Positions 27,565 to 36,742 of a stretch of DNA of 55,350 nt are shown one piece after another (position 1 is the first letter of the stretch; each line of letters opens with the position of its first letter). The notes beneath the pieces are model-generated. The model made no database searches. It saw only the letters and a list, made by a program, of their open reading frames with translations, and was not told the DNA's origin. Made by a program: the position numbers and the translations under genes. Where the stretch lies: contig NZ_AVBF01000024.1 in NCBI RefSeq assembly GCF_000770635.1, positions 1-55,350 of the forward strand. The letters are read 5' to 3'. The DNA is from Pontibacillus yanchengensis Y32 (GTDB taxonomy: Bacteria > Bacillota > Bacilli > Bacillales > BH030062).

Positions 27565-27724
27565 GTATCCTTCTCCTTTTTTTAGTTGTATTGGTATGTA
27601 GTTTAGGCTAAGCTGAAACTGGATAAACATGTTGAAAATTATAAATGTTTGCTTTGTTACTATATGTTATGAAACAAAATATTATCTAATACAATGAAGA
27701 AGATGAATAGAAGGAGGATTATAA

Positions 27725-28600
27725 GTGAGTAATAGTGCAAATAATCTTGTGGCTACGTTCTCCATCGTTGGTTATGATCCTGCAACAGGAGAGTTAGGAG
27801 TAGCTGTCCAATCCAAGTTTCTGGGGGTAGGTTCTGTTGTTCCATGGGCTAAAGCTGGAGTAGGTGCAGTTGCGACTCAATCTCTTGCAAATCCTTCTTA
27901 TGGACCAAAAGGATTATCCCTTTTAGAAGAGGGTGAAGAACCAGAAGAAGTAATCAAACAATTAACAGCAGAGGATAGCGGGCGTGATATGCGCCAGGTT
28001 GGAATCGTAGATGCAAAAGGTCGTGCTGCTACATATACAGGTGTAAGTTGTTACTCCTATGCAGGCGGTTTGACAGGTGAACACTATGCTGCTCAAGGGA
28101 ATATTTTGGTTGGGCAAGAAACTATTCAAGCAATGGGGCAGGCATTTGAAAAAAACACAGGTTCTCTAGCGGACCGGTTGTTAAAAGCATTGGATGAAGG
28201 TCAACAAGCAGGAGGAGATAAACGTGGAAAACAATCAGCAGCTCTTTATGTTGTAAAGGAACAAGGGGGATATGGAGGTTATAATGATCGGTTTATTGAT
28301 TTACGAGTAGATGATCATGACCATCCGATACGAGAACTTAATCGCATTTACCACTTGCAACAATTATATTTTGGTGTAACAAAAGAAGAAAACATTGCTG
28401 AAATCAAAGGCGAAGTTAAGGATGAACTACGAGAGCAGTTGAAACGCTTAGGTTACATTCCTACCGTATATGTAGTTGACTCTATTCTATATAAAAACTT
28501 CACTGCCTTTTTACACCGAGAAAACTTCGAGGAACGAGAACTAGAAGAAGGTAAGATCGATTTAGAAGTGCTGGACTTTATGAAATATAAATCTGTATGA
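27725..28600 (+). CDS. DUF1028 family protein (putative Ntn-hydrolase)
   Basis: A 291-residue protein. The N-terminal 200 residues are DUF1028: ATFSIVGYDPATGELGVAVQSKF, VPWAKAGVGAVATQSLANPSYGPKGL and GNILVGQETIQAM. The family has an Ntn-hydrolase-like fold and uncharacterised amidohydrolase-type activity. The C-terminal third contains the putative peptidoglycan-binding-like extension seen in longer members. GTG start with GAAGGAGG upstream; stand-alone gene with its own terminator. Confidence 0.88.
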   Translation: MSNSANNLVATFSIVGYDPATGELGVAVQSKFLGVGSVVPWAKAGVGAVATQSLANPSYGPKGLSLLEEGEEPEEVIKQLTAEDSGRDMRQVGIVDAKGRAATYTGVSCYSYAGGLTGEHYAAQGNILVGQETIQAMGQAFEKNTGSLADRLLKALDEGQQAGGDKRGKQSAALYVVKEQGGYGGYNDRFIDLRVDDHDHPIRELNRIYHLQQLYFGVTKEENIAEIKGEVKDELREQLKRLGYIPTVYVVDSILYKNFTAFLHRENFEERELEEGKIDLEVLDFMKYKSV

Positions 28601-28602
28601 TG

Positions 28603-28629
28603 GACTCCTAATAAGGGGGTCTTTTTTTT
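28603..28629 (+). terminator. Rho-independent terminator
   Basis: A short stem GACTCC/GGGGTC (one wobble) and eight T, directly after the DUF1028 gene. Confidence 0.8.
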
Positions 28630-28900
28630 GTCTAACGTACTATACACGGGTTATGTAAGTGGATAAATAGTGGCCAATTCTAATTCCAGCCTTCAGTTGC
28701 TAGCACATATGGGATAGGTAAGTGTATTTTTAAGCTTGAGTTACCATATAAAATTTTAACATTAGCTTTTCAAACTGACCTAGTTATTGCTTTGTTTATC
28801 AACTATGATAGATAGGAAATAAATTTTTTCTATAAACCTGTCACAAAAATAAGTGAAATGGTGTCTCCTATATGAAAGCTGTTCGAAAGGAGGAGCTGCT

Positions 28901-29473
28901 TTGGAGGTGAAGGCTACTGTGATAGAGAATACGAATACAACATCACAAGATCACGATGCTTCCTATATTAGGTTTCAACAACTCTTCAAAACGTATTATC
29001 CACGAGTTGTTCGAAAAGTGATGACTATTGTAAAGAATAAACAAGCAGCAGAAGATATAGCTCAAGAGGTTTTTATGAAGCTATATCATACTGATTGGGA
29101 AACAATTGAACATATGTCTGCGTGGTTAATGACTACCGCAGTGAATACAGCATACAATGACATTCGTTCAGAAAAGCGTCATAAAGCTAGAGAAGAGAAA
29201 CAAACTCATTATTCTGAACAAGCAGTTGCTTCCATAGAAGAAACATTCATGATAAAAGAAGATGTTACAGAAGTTCAAGAAGTATTAAAGAAGTTAACAG
29301 AACGTGACAGAACAATACTGTTGTTAAAATACTCTGGATACAATTACTATGATATAGCCTCTGCCATTCATGTGGAACATACCTCAGTGGGGAGCTTATT
29401 GGCTAGAGCTAAGATGAGGTTTAAAAGTACATACAATCAAATGAAAGGAGAGGGTTCAAGTGAACTGCGCTAA
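28901..29473 (+). CDS. ECF-type RNA polymerase sigma factor
   Basis: A 190-residue sigma-70 family protein with region 2 (FQQLFKTYYPRVVRKVMTIVKNKQAAEDIAQEVFMKLY, about residues 25-70) and region 4 (LKKLTERDRTILLLKYSGYNYYDIASAIHVEHTSVGSLLARAKMRF). Regions 1 and 3 are absent, as in ECF factors. TTG 28901 is chosen because AAAGGAGG ends eight bases upstream; a GTG at 28907 is possible. It overlaps the anti-sigma gene by 14 bases and is followed by an ABC transporter, probably its target and operon partner. Confidence 0.88.
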   Translation: MEVKATVIENTNTTSQDHDASYIRFQQLFKTYYPRVVRKVMTIVKNKQAAEDIAQEVFMKLYHTDWETIEHMSAWLMTTAVNTAYNDIRSEKRHKAREEKQTHYSEQAVASIEETFMIKEDVTEVQEVLKKLTERDRTILLLKYSGYNYYDIASAIHVEHTSVGSLLARAKMRFKSTYNQMKGEGSSELR

Positions 29474-30626
29474 TCTTGGATTACTTCAAGCCTATTTAGA
29501 TGATGAACTAACAAGAGAAGAGAAGAAGGATGTAATGCAGCATTTAGAAACCTGTGAATCATGCAGATCGTATGTGCAAGAGCTACAAGAGTTAGAAGTT
29601 TTGGGATTTGAAAAGTTAGGTGAATCAGAAGTTGAAGTAGATTTAGAAGCAGCTTGGGATCGCTTCGAGCACCAACTTATGAATAAACATGAACAACCAT
29701 CAAAAGTATTGAACTCTCAAGAAAAGGAAAACTCATTAAAACCAAAAAGGGGATGGGATCAAATGAAAAAAGCAACAAAACGATGGATTATGACAGGGGC
29801 AGCAGCTGCAACAATTCTTGGATCTTTTGCAATTCCACAAGTTCAAGTAGCTGCAGACAACTTTTTATCTATTTTCCGAGTTAACCAAGTAGAGATGGTT
29901 AAAATGACCGAAAATGACTTGAGAGAGGTTGAGCACTGGGTGAGACGCCAAGAGGAAGGTACGATGAGTCTAAATGGATTAGGTGAAATTGAAGTATCAA
30001 ATTCGAATGAGCATCAAAGTTTTGATGATGAAAATGAAGCTAAGCAGGCTGGGTACAACGTTCCTGCTATTTCAGGTTACGATATTGAACATGTAAGTGT
30101 CGAGCCTACCTCAAAAATAACCTTTAATCTCAATGTAGAGAAAGCTAATGCACTGCTTACCCAAATCGGAGCGGAATCAACATTTGATCAAAACCTAGAC
30201 GGCAAACCTTTCTCCGTTCAAGTACAAGACACAATTAATGTACATTACGAATCAGATGGAAACTCTGTATCCTATACGTCCATTGGAAAACCTGAAATTT
30301 CAGTTCCAAAAGGTGCATCGGTTGATGAATTGCGTGACACAATGCTTGCGTTACCGTTTATTCCTGAAAATGTAAAACAACAACTAGAAAGTATTGATAA
30401 CCTAGAACACACTTTGCCGATTCCATACGTGCAAAGAAATGGTAGCAAGTCAGAAGAAGTCAGCATAAACGGTATGAAGGGCTATGCAGTTGAAGCGCAA
30501 GGGAATACCTTTTTGGTATGGCAAAGTAATGAACAAATTCACATGCTAGAAAGCTACGCTCATGATGGCGAAAATGTAACTCCTAAAAGTCAACTAGTTG
30601 ACATGGCTAACCAACTAATTAAATAA
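29460..30626 (+). CDS. Membrane-bound zinc-finger anti-sigma factor
   Basis: A 388-residue protein. The N-terminal domain has the ZAS/zf-HC2 motif Hx3Cx2C in MQHLETCESCRSYVQ, which clamps ECF sigma factors. One membrane helix follows at about residues 115-135 (WIMTGAAAATILGSFAIPQV). The extracellular part of about 250 residues resembles DUF4367-like sensor regions, with FSVQVQDTINVHY and YAVEAQGNTFLVWQ. It should hold the upstream sigma factor inactive until an envelope signal arrives. GTG start with AAAGGAGAGG upstream. Confidence 0.85.
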   Translation: MNCANLGLLQAYLDDELTREEKKDVMQHLETCESCRSYVQELQELEVLGFEKLGESEVEVDLEAAWDRFEHQLMNKHEQPSKVLNSQEKENSLKPKRGWDQMKKATKRWIMTGAAAATILGSFAIPQVQVAADNFLSIFRVNQVEMVKMTENDLREVEHWVRRQEEGTMSLNGLGEIEVSNSNEHQSFDDENEAKQAGYNVPAISGYDIEHVSVEPTSKITFNLNVEKANALLTQIGAESTFDQNLDGKPFSVQVQDTINVHYESDGNSVSYTSIGKPEISVPKGASVDELRDTMLALPFIPENVKQQLESIDNLEHTLPIPYVQRNGSKSEEVSINGMKGYAVEAQGNTFLVWQSNEQIHMLESYAHDGENVTPKSQLVDMANQLIK

Positions 30627-30644
30627 AGTAATCTATTAGAAGAG

Positions 30645-30677
30645 AATTGGCTGATCCCGTATAGGGATCAGCCAATT
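30645..30677 (+). promoter_or_regulatory. Intercistronic hairpin before the ABC genes
   Basis: A 14-bp perfect stem (AATTGGCTGATCCC at 30645-30658 and its complement at 30664-30677), loop GTATA, with no T-run. It ends six bases before the GGGAGG of the ABC gene, so it may set mRNA stability or block read-through partly. Confidence 0.65.
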
Positions 30678-30698
30678 GGTATGGGAGGAATGGGAAAC

Positions 30699-31643
30699 GT
30701 GAATGTAATTGAAGCTTCGAACTTAACAAAAACCTATGACGGTAAAGGTGGGATTTCCAATGTTACGTTAGAAATTGGTGAAGGAATTGTTTATGGTTTT
30801 TTAGGTCCAAATGGTGCAGGCAAAAGTACATTTGTACGAACTATGCTTGGATTATTGAACCCTACCGGGGGTGAGGGAAAACTGTTAGGGGAACCTATTG
30901 GTAAACCTGAATCGCGTGAAAAGGTAGGCTATTTACCAGAGCTATTTCGTTACCCAGACTGGTTAACAGGCCGAAAATTGCTGGAAAGCCATGCTGAACT
31001 ATGCAATATGCCTGTTAGAGGACGGAAAAAGCGTATCGAAGAAGTCATTGAACTAGTTGGTTTAACTGGGAGAGATCATGAAAAGATTAAAGGATATTCA
31101 AAAGGAATGTCACAACGTATAGGATTGGCATGTGCCTTATTAAATGATCCAAAGTTAATCTTTTTAGACGAGCCTACCTCAGCACTTGATCCAATAGGAA
31201 GAAAAGATGTTAGAGATTTGATGCTATACCTCAAAGACCAAGGTAAAACCATCTTTTTGAATAGTCATTTGTTAAATGAAGTAGAAACCGTTTGTGATCA
31301 TGTTTCTATCGTACATAAAGGAGAGCACATTGTTCAAGGCGAGTGGAGACAGCTTATGATGATTGAAGCTCAAGTGGAAATCGTAATTGCTGCAAATTCT
31401 AATCAATATATGAATCAACTTCCTGAGTATGTAAAATATCATGAAAAGAAAAATGACGAAGGTGAACTGACACGATGGACAGTTCAAATGGAAAAACAAG
31501 AACAAGTGCCTGCACTTATTTCAAGTTTAGCTTCAGCGGGAGTCCCGGTATTTGAAGTTACGCCAATAACTCCACACTTAGAAGATGTGTTTATGCATTG
31601 GGTTAATCAGAAAGAGGAGGGTGCTTATGTGGACAATCGCTAA
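30699..31643 (+). CDS. ABC transporter ATP-binding protein
   Basis: A 314-residue ATPase with Walker A GPNGAGKST, Q-loop-like YLPELFR, signature YSKGMSQR, Walker B LIFLDEPTSALDP and the switch His in FLNSHLLNEVE. The C-terminal 90 residues are the regulatory extension seen in exporters of the CcmA/NatA class. It pairs with the permease that overlaps its end. The substrate is unknown; coupling to the sigma/anti-sigma pair suggests an envelope-stress or antimicrobial export role. GTG 30699 fits the GGGAGG site better than ATG 30681. Confidence 0.9.
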   Translation: MNVIEASNLTKTYDGKGGISNVTLEIGEGIVYGFLGPNGAGKSTFVRTMLGLLNPTGGEGKLLGEPIGKPESREKVGYLPELFRYPDWLTGRKLLESHAELCNMPVRGRKKRIEEVIELVGLTGRDHEKIKGYSKGMSQRIGLACALLNDPKLIFLDEPTSALDPIGRKDVRDLMLYLKDQGKTIFLNSHLLNEVETVCDHVSIVHKGEHIVQGEWRQLMMIEAQVEIVIAANSNQYMNQLPEYVKYHEKKNDEGELTRWTVQMEKQEQVPALISSLASAGVPVFEVTPITPHLEDVFMHWVNQKEEGAYVDNR

Positions 31644-32490
31644 GTTAACCTTTCGAGAAATTGTGTCGAAGCGTATCTTTCTTATAACCATTTTAATGAC
31701 GATTGCGTTCGTTACTCTTTATGGGGTTGCTATTCATTTTGCTGTGCAAGAAACTGGGCCTATGATGAGTAACACTATGGATAATGCGCTACAAAACAAA
31801 TTCTTCGCGTCCCAGTTATTAGGGGTAGGGTTATATTTTTCTTCGTTTATTACAGCTCTGCTTGCTATACTTTCAAGTGTAAGTTCAATTGCGAGCGAAG
31901 TCGATAGCCATCAAATAGATACATGGCTTATGCGACCTATCTCCAGAACACAATTTGTTTTAGGGAAAGTAATTGGCTTAGGTGGTTTATTGGTGATGTA
32001 TGCCATCGCGCTATTTGTAAGCATAACGTTAATCCATCAAATTGTTGGTGGAGAGATGATGGAGTTACCTATAGGTATAGCGCAAATGATGAAAGCCGTA
32101 AGTATTTTTATTCTACAGCCTATTATTCTTGTAACTCTTGGGGTAATGTTAAGTACACGCATGACCACCCTAAACGCTGGTATCGTACTTATTATCCTAT
32201 ATGGAGCTGCTTTTATTGGTGGTTTTGTGGAGCAAATTGGTACGCTTATGGAAAAGGCTGCATTAATTAACATAGGTATTGTTACAAGTTTAATATTTCC
32301 AGTTGATGCAATGTACCGTAAAATGACTGTTTTATTATTTGATACAGCTGATAATCCAATAAGTTTTGCCCAACAAGGAATGTTCGCAAGTGCTTCAGCG
32401 CCAAGTAATCTAATGATTATTTATGCCATTTTATACGGTGCTGTTATGCTTTTTATCGCTATATTGACATTTAAAAAACGAGATGTATAG
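31627..32490 (+). CDS. ABC-2 type transporter permease
   Basis: A 287-residue permease with six membrane helices. The N-terminus TIAKLTFREIVSKRIFLITILMT and the EVDSHQIDTWLMRPISRTQFVLGKVIG loop are standard for ABC-2 permeases. The ATG overlaps the ATPase gene by 17 bases and has GAGGAGG upstream, so the two are co-translated. With the ATPase it forms a two-component exporter of unknown substrate. Confidence 0.9.
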   Translation: MWTIAKLTFREIVSKRIFLITILMTIAFVTLYGVAIHFAVQETGPMMSNTMDNALQNKFFASQLLGVGLYFSSFITALLAILSSVSSIASEVDSHQIDTWLMRPISRTQFVLGKVIGLGGLLVMYAIALFVSITLIHQIVGGEMMELPIGIAQMMKAVSIFILQPIILVTLGVMLSTRMTTLNAGIVLIILYGAAFIGGFVEQIGTLMEKAALINIGIVTSLIFPVDAMYRKMTVLLFDTADNPISFAQQGMFASASAPSNLMIIYAILYGAVMLFIAILTFKKRDV

Positions 32491-32491
32491 G

Positions 32492-32530
32492 AAATCCTGA
32501 TGTATGTCACCATACATCAGGATTTATTTT
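32492..32530 (+). terminator. Rho-independent terminator
   Basis: A 15-bp perfect stem (32492-32506 with 32511-32525), loop TCAC, then ATTTTT. It ends the sigma/ABC operon. Confidence 0.9.
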
Positions 32531-32556
32531 TAGATAACTTATTTCAATTATAGAGG

Positions 32557-32588
32557 AATAATGTGGAAGATTTGGATTCGAAATAATT
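32557..32588 (+). repeat. Boundary repeat, copy 5 of 6
   Basis: ATAATGTGGAAGATTTGGAT and following bases, a diverged copy marking the left edge of a second composite repeat region. Confidence 0.7.
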
Positions 32589-32616
32589 GCAGTGGCGCGA
32601 TGCTTGAAAAGAGTGG

Positions 32617-32752
32617 GGGGGATGGGAAGCAACTCGCTTTCCTGAGGGCGGGCTGCGAGCTAGTAATCCTACTAGGGCCAAAATGCTTCCCTGCGTAGTA
32701 TCTACCAACCTCTTTCATTCGCGGGGGTCTTTCTGTTTCCCACCCAATCCTG
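32617..32752 (+). repeat. GC-rich hairpin element H4 (decayed)
   Basis: Same orientation as H1: GGGAAGCAACTCGCTTTCCTG at the left and TCTTTCTGTTTCCCACCC at the right. Arms pair only partly, so this copy is decaying. The right flank ATTGCAATCGG-like sequence matches the flank of H2. Confidence 0.7.
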
Positions 32753-32848
32753 CCGATATGTTGCAATCGGAATTGGCAATATGTAGGACAACTTTTTTTG
32801 GCGGACATATATTCTCTTATTTACTGTAAAAATCCTCTTTTGGAGAGG

Positions 32849-33023
32849 CTAAGGGACATATAGTATCTTATTTGTGAAAAAACACAATGCATTAAGGTGT
32901 TTTAGGCTAAATAGCGTACTGAGTGTCCATTTGGAATGCAAAATAGCCATTAAATCGAAGAATAAGAGACTGTATGTTCGCTAGCATAGCATCACTATCT
33001 GTCATAAACCATTCCTCGCTTCG
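32849..33023 (-). repeat. Dispersed repeat R175, copy B
   Basis: Inverted copy of 14573-14746; includes GCTAAATAGCGTACTG and TTTGTGAAAAAACACA. The two copies are 18 kb apart in opposite orientation. Confidence 0.85.
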
Positions 33024-33299
33024 TGGATACCGCTATTATGTTCACATCTTAGAACATGTACGAATATTTTTTATACATTTTTTGAAACGTTTTTGTCATA
33101 CGCTCGTAAAAATAAATAGCTCAAATCTAGTTTTTATTGGAATCATTGTAAAAAAATACAGCGTTTCTGTTTTCAAAAGAACATAGGTATTGTAAGCTAT
33201 AAATAGTAACTTTTTCCAAATAGTCAGACACCAGGAACCAGTTTTTCTGAATAACCTCTTTCAAAGAGTTACTGTACTAAAAAAAAGGGAGAGAGATAA
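33024..33299. other. Leader region of the YcdB/SLH gene
   Basis: AT-rich, with no gene. The frame open across 32974-33186 begins inside the repeat, lacks a ribosome binding site and looks spurious. The promoter of the following gene should be here. Confidence 0.4.
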
Positions 33300-35564
33300 A
33301 TGAAGAAAAAGTGGATGTCGGGTGTATTATGCACCGCATTATTAGCAGGGAGTTTCACGCCAGCTTTAGCGGAAACCTCCTCGAATGTAAACGTAGAAAA
33401 GATGAAAACTGCAGCACTCCAAAAAGCCATTAAGGAAGCTGAGGTTACAAGGGAAGAAGCTTTAGAAAAAGCAAAATCTTTTGTTAACCTTTCTGAAGAT
33501 TATCAAAATGAGAACGTTCGTTTCGATAATAATAGGAATGGCCTCACAGTATGGTCAGTCTCTTGGAGTAAACAAGAAGATGGAAATCATCATCATGTTG
33601 ATGTTCGTGTAGATGCTGAAACAGGTGATGTCATTGCCATGGATAAGCACTTTCACGGAGCACAACCAAATCGTGCTTTCTCACCAGATTTCGAGTATGA
33701 AAAAGCTGTTACCATTGCCAAGAACTACATAATGGATGAATTCCCAGACAAAATGGGCAAGCTTTCTCTTGATGAACAAGCAAATGAAAGATACGAAGAG
33801 CGACCATTAAGTCAACAGGATGCATATCGAGTTAACTTTAATCAAAAAGTGAATGATATTCAATTTGATCAGAATAATATTCAAATTGAAGTAGGATCTG
33901 ATGGTGAAGTGAAGGGTTTTCATTATAGTTGGCGTTCAGACGTAACTTTTGAGGAACCAGAAAATGTACTATCTAATGAAAAAGCATTTGAACTTCTTAA
34001 AGAGCAAATGAATGTAGAGTTACGTTACCATGTAGACCCGTATTTAGAAGAACGAACAGGAAAAAAGGTAGAACCTAATTTAAAGTACACTCCAGTACTA
34101 AAAGATTATGAACATGGTTTACCAGCGTATATGGATGCTCAAACAGGGGATTGGTTAAATTATGAAGGAAAGCTACTATCTGAATTAGAAAACACTTATG
34201 AAGTAGCAGAAGAACCTGTTGCAGAAGAAGCTACCTCCAAAGAAGAGCCTGATGAAGATCTTACTCAAAAAGAGGCAATTCAAATAGTAGAGGATACATT
34301 TGACCTTCCAGATAAATATACACTTGAAGATGCTCGCTATGAAGACCATAACCCAATGCCTTCAGGGAATGCTACCTGGAGATTCCACTACAGAGATCAA
34401 GAGCAAGCAGCTCCGATGAGTCTTAGTATCCAAGTAGATGCAAAAACAGGACAAGTGTTAAATTTTCAAGATGATATGATGTATCGCTATGGAGAGGTTT
34501 TACCAGAAAATTATAAAGTGAACATTACAAAAGAAGAAGCTAAAGAGAAAGCTGTGGAACTAGTTAAGAATATAGCGCCTTCTAAGCTAGATCATTTATA
34601 TGCAACCACTGTTCAGGAAAGCACCTATAATGGCAGTGATAAACCTACATCCTACGATGTAACATTCGTCCGTAAAGAAAATGGAATCATAGTTGAAGGT
34701 AATGAAGCTAGAGTTTCCATTTCTACTAAAAATGGTGAATTGCTTCGCTATAATCTTCGGTGGAATGACTTAGAATTTCCAAGTGCGGAGGATGTATTAT
34801 CAAAAGATAAAGCCAAAGAGGATATTCTTTCTCATTATTCAATGGATTTAAGTTACCATTTACCTAGAACTAATGATGAGGAAGAGCGCGTAACAGAAGC
34901 TATGCTTGTTCACCAACCAATAAGAGATATTTCCCAATACAATGTGTTTTATGATGCTAAAACAGGCAAATGGGTTAATGCAGAAACCGGAAAAGAATAT
35001 ACCAAAGGTGGACAAAAGCCACAGGATATTGAAGGTCATAAGGCTGAGGAAGCATTATCTACCATGGTTGAACATGGAGTATTTAAACTGGATGACGAAG
35101 GTAATGTAAACCCAGATGAGAAGGTTTCTCGTGGTGATCTAGTTAAATATATGATGGTAGCCCTTGGGTACGATCGCTATTACTCTTCACAAGATATCGA
35201 TATGTTTGAAGATGTATCGAAAGAAAATGAAAATTATCGTTATATCTCTACAGCACTTCAACGAAATATGCTGGATAACGATTCTGATAATTTCAACCCT
35301 AACGAAAAAGCAGAACGTGAATTTGTAGCAAAACTACTAGTTACAGCGCTAGGGTATGACGAACTCGCGAGCATGGATGGTGTATTCTCAACTGATTTCA
35401 ACGATTCAGATGAGATGGAATTCCAAGGTCATGTTGCATTAGCGACAAGGTTAGGAATTTTAAATGGAGAAGAAAGTAGCTTCAATCCTAATGAAACAGT
35501 TACGAAAGCTCAATTTGCGAATAGCTTGCTCGCCTTCCTTGAAGTAGAGCCAAAGTTAGATTAA
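33300..35564 (+). CDS. SLH protein with YcdB/YcdC-type PepSY-like repeats
   Basis: A 754-residue secreted protein. Residues 1-24 are a signal peptide (ALA-ET). The body (about 35-570) has repeated YcdB/YcdC units: a helix such as EVTREEALEKAKSFVNL or DLTQKEAIQIVEDTFDL followed by strands ending in DAETGDVIAMD or DAKTGQVLNFQ. This resembles PepSY-like protease-inhibitory modules. Three SLH repeats close the protein (about 582-754), with EGNVNPDEKVSRGDLVKYM and SSFNPNETVTKAQFANSLL. It should sit on the wall surface; possibly a protease inhibitor or chaperone. GGGAGAGAG precedes the ATG. Confidence 0.88.
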   Translation: MKKKWMSGVLCTALLAGSFTPALAETSSNVNVEKMKTAALQKAIKEAEVTREEALEKAKSFVNLSEDYQNENVRFDNNRNGLTVWSVSWSKQEDGNHHHVDVRVDAETGDVIAMDKHFHGAQPNRAFSPDFEYEKAVTIAKNYIMDEFPDKMGKLSLDEQANERYEERPLSQQDAYRVNFNQKVNDIQFDQNNIQIEVGSDGEVKGFHYSWRSDVTFEEPENVLSNEKAFELLKEQMNVELRYHVDPYLEERTGKKVEPNLKYTPVLKDYEHGLPAYMDAQTGDWLNYEGKLLSELENTYEVAEEPVAEEATSKEEPDEDLTQKEAIQIVEDTFDLPDKYTLEDARYEDHNPMPSGNATWRFHYRDQEQAAPMSLSIQVDAKTGQVLNFQDDMMYRYGEVLPENYKVNITKEEAKEKAVELVKNIAPSKLDHLYATTVQESTYNGSDKPTSYDVTFVRKENGIIVEGNEARVSISTKNGELLRYNLRWNDLEFPSAEDVLSKDKAKEDILSHYSMDLSYHLPRTNDEEERVTEAMLVHQPIRDISQYNVFYDAKTGKWVNAETGKEYTKGGQKPQDIEGHKAEEALSTMVEHGVFKLDDEGNVNPDEKVSRGDLVKYMMVALGYDRYYSSQDIDMFEDVSKENENYRYISTALQRNMLDNDSDNFNPNEKAEREFVAKLLVTALGYDELASMDGVFSTDFNDSDEMEFQGHVALATRLGILNGEESSFNPNETVTKAQFANSLLAFLEVEPKLD

Positions 35565-35590
35565 TTACAATTTAAAAAGTACTATACAAA

Positions 35591-35619
35591 AAACGTCAGG
35601 TGATTTACCTGACGTTTTT
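35591..35619 (+). terminator. Rho-independent terminator
   Basis: Stem AAACGTCAGGT/ACCTGACGTTT with loop GATTT and a T-run. Confidence 0.92.
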
Positions 35620-35686
35620 GCGTTTTTCTATAGACTAATTAGGTAAACCTAACTCTGAAGATGATTTAAAGAAGGAGGTTAAAGTC

Positions 35687-35884
35687 TTGCTTTTAAATAT
35701 AGTGGTCTTGTTAATTGGAATAGTTATTGTAACTACGGGATTTTTGTTGCGATTTAAAATACTACGGATAAGACAATTAGAAGATAATAATGAAGAAATG
35801 ATAGCTAGAATTGGAGGTATGGTGTTAATTGTAATCGGTGCAATCGTGTTAATTTCACCAATACTCTTAAGAGGGGGGACGTGA
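35687..35884 (+). CDS. Small two-helix membrane protein
   Basis: A 65-residue protein with two membrane helices (about 3-22 and 45-60) separated by a charged loop (RFKILRIRQLEDNNEEMIAR). The start is a TTG with AAGGAGG eight bases upstream. No known family is recognised. It lies alone between the SLH gene terminator and the convergent anti-sigma gene. Confidence 0.65.
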   Translation: MLLNIVVLLIGIVIVTTGFLLRFKILRIRQLEDNNEEMIARIGGMVLIVIGAIVLISPILLRGGT

Positions 35885-35980
35885 ACTTTTGGACAAAAAG
35901 ATAGCCCCGGCCTTATCGCTAACCGGAGCTTACATGGCATTTCTTTTTCCGTATAAACCTTGAATAGGGAGGATACTTAC

Positions 35981-36742
35981 TTAAGGGGAAGATACCACCT
36001 TTTGGTATTCCCCATTCTGAATAATGCCATCCACGGTAATGGACCTTGTAATAGGGGAGGAGTTTGATCCTACCGTATGTACATATTCAGAAATAACAAA
36101 CTTCATATAAGCATCATTCTTAGCGCCATCTTGCAGAGTCTTGACAACAGCATCTGCGTTGATTAATTTAACCAACATCATCCCTGATTGATCTTTTGAA
36201 AAAGGAAGCTTAGATTTGGTCAAATCATTTATATGAAACAGAAATTCATCTGTATCATCTTGTTTTCGTAGTGTTCCAGAAACAACCACATCTCCACTAA
36301 AAGTGTAGGTTGTGGTGGGTTCTTGTTTAATTTCTTGCAAAGTCATTGCATCAACTTGATCTCCAGGTTTTAGAGAGTCATAGTCATAACTCTGTGACTT
36401 TACTTCAGGCTTTTGCTGAGGACTTGAGCCTCCACCTAAAGAACTTTTACTATTAAGAGAATCCCGACCATCATGATTTTCTATCATAAAAGGCTGTGCT
36501 GTAGAAGAACCTTCCATATCACCTATTTGATTAACTGTCAGCCCACCTATCAAAAGCGTTATGGTTGTACATACAGTAATTGCAGCAGGTCTCAATAGAT
36601 AGGTGATGAATTTTGGTCGCTTAGGATATGTGTCCTGACTTATAGTTTTAAATACATCTTCTTTGTCTTTAGATGAAAATGATGTCGGTATTTCATCTTT
36701 ATAATGATTTTTCATACCTCTCAATTTTTGATCCAAGCTCAT
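35981..36742 (-). CDS. Probable membrane-bound anti-sigma factor
   Basis: A 253-residue protein with a short cytosolic N-terminus (about 1-45), one membrane helix (about 50-70, RPAAITVCTTITLLIGGLTV) and an extracellular domain of about 180 residues. There is no zinc-finger motif. Its gene overlaps the end of the ECF sigma gene by 4 bases (ATGA type), the usual layout of a sigma/anti-sigma pair. The role is inferred from this layout and topology; the outer domain is not recognised. Confidence 0.7.
   Translation of the reverse strand: MSLDQKLRGMKNHYKDEIPTSFSSKDKEDVFKTISQDTYPKRPKFITYLLRPAAITVCTTITLLIGGLTVNQIGDMEGSSTAQPFMIENHDGRDSLNSKSSLGGGSSPQQKPEVKSQSYDYDSLKPGDQVDAMTLQEIKQEPTTTYTFSGDVVVSGTLRKQDDTDEFLFHINDLTKSKLPFSKDQSGMMLVKLINADAVVKTLQDGAKNDAYMKFVISEYVHTVGSNSSPITRSITVDGIIQNGEYQKVVSSP

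Noticed and set aside
35885-35940. GC-rich hairpin after the small membrane protein gene (CCGG arms)
   Set aside because: The stem is short with mismatches and no T-run, so it is not reported as a terminator.
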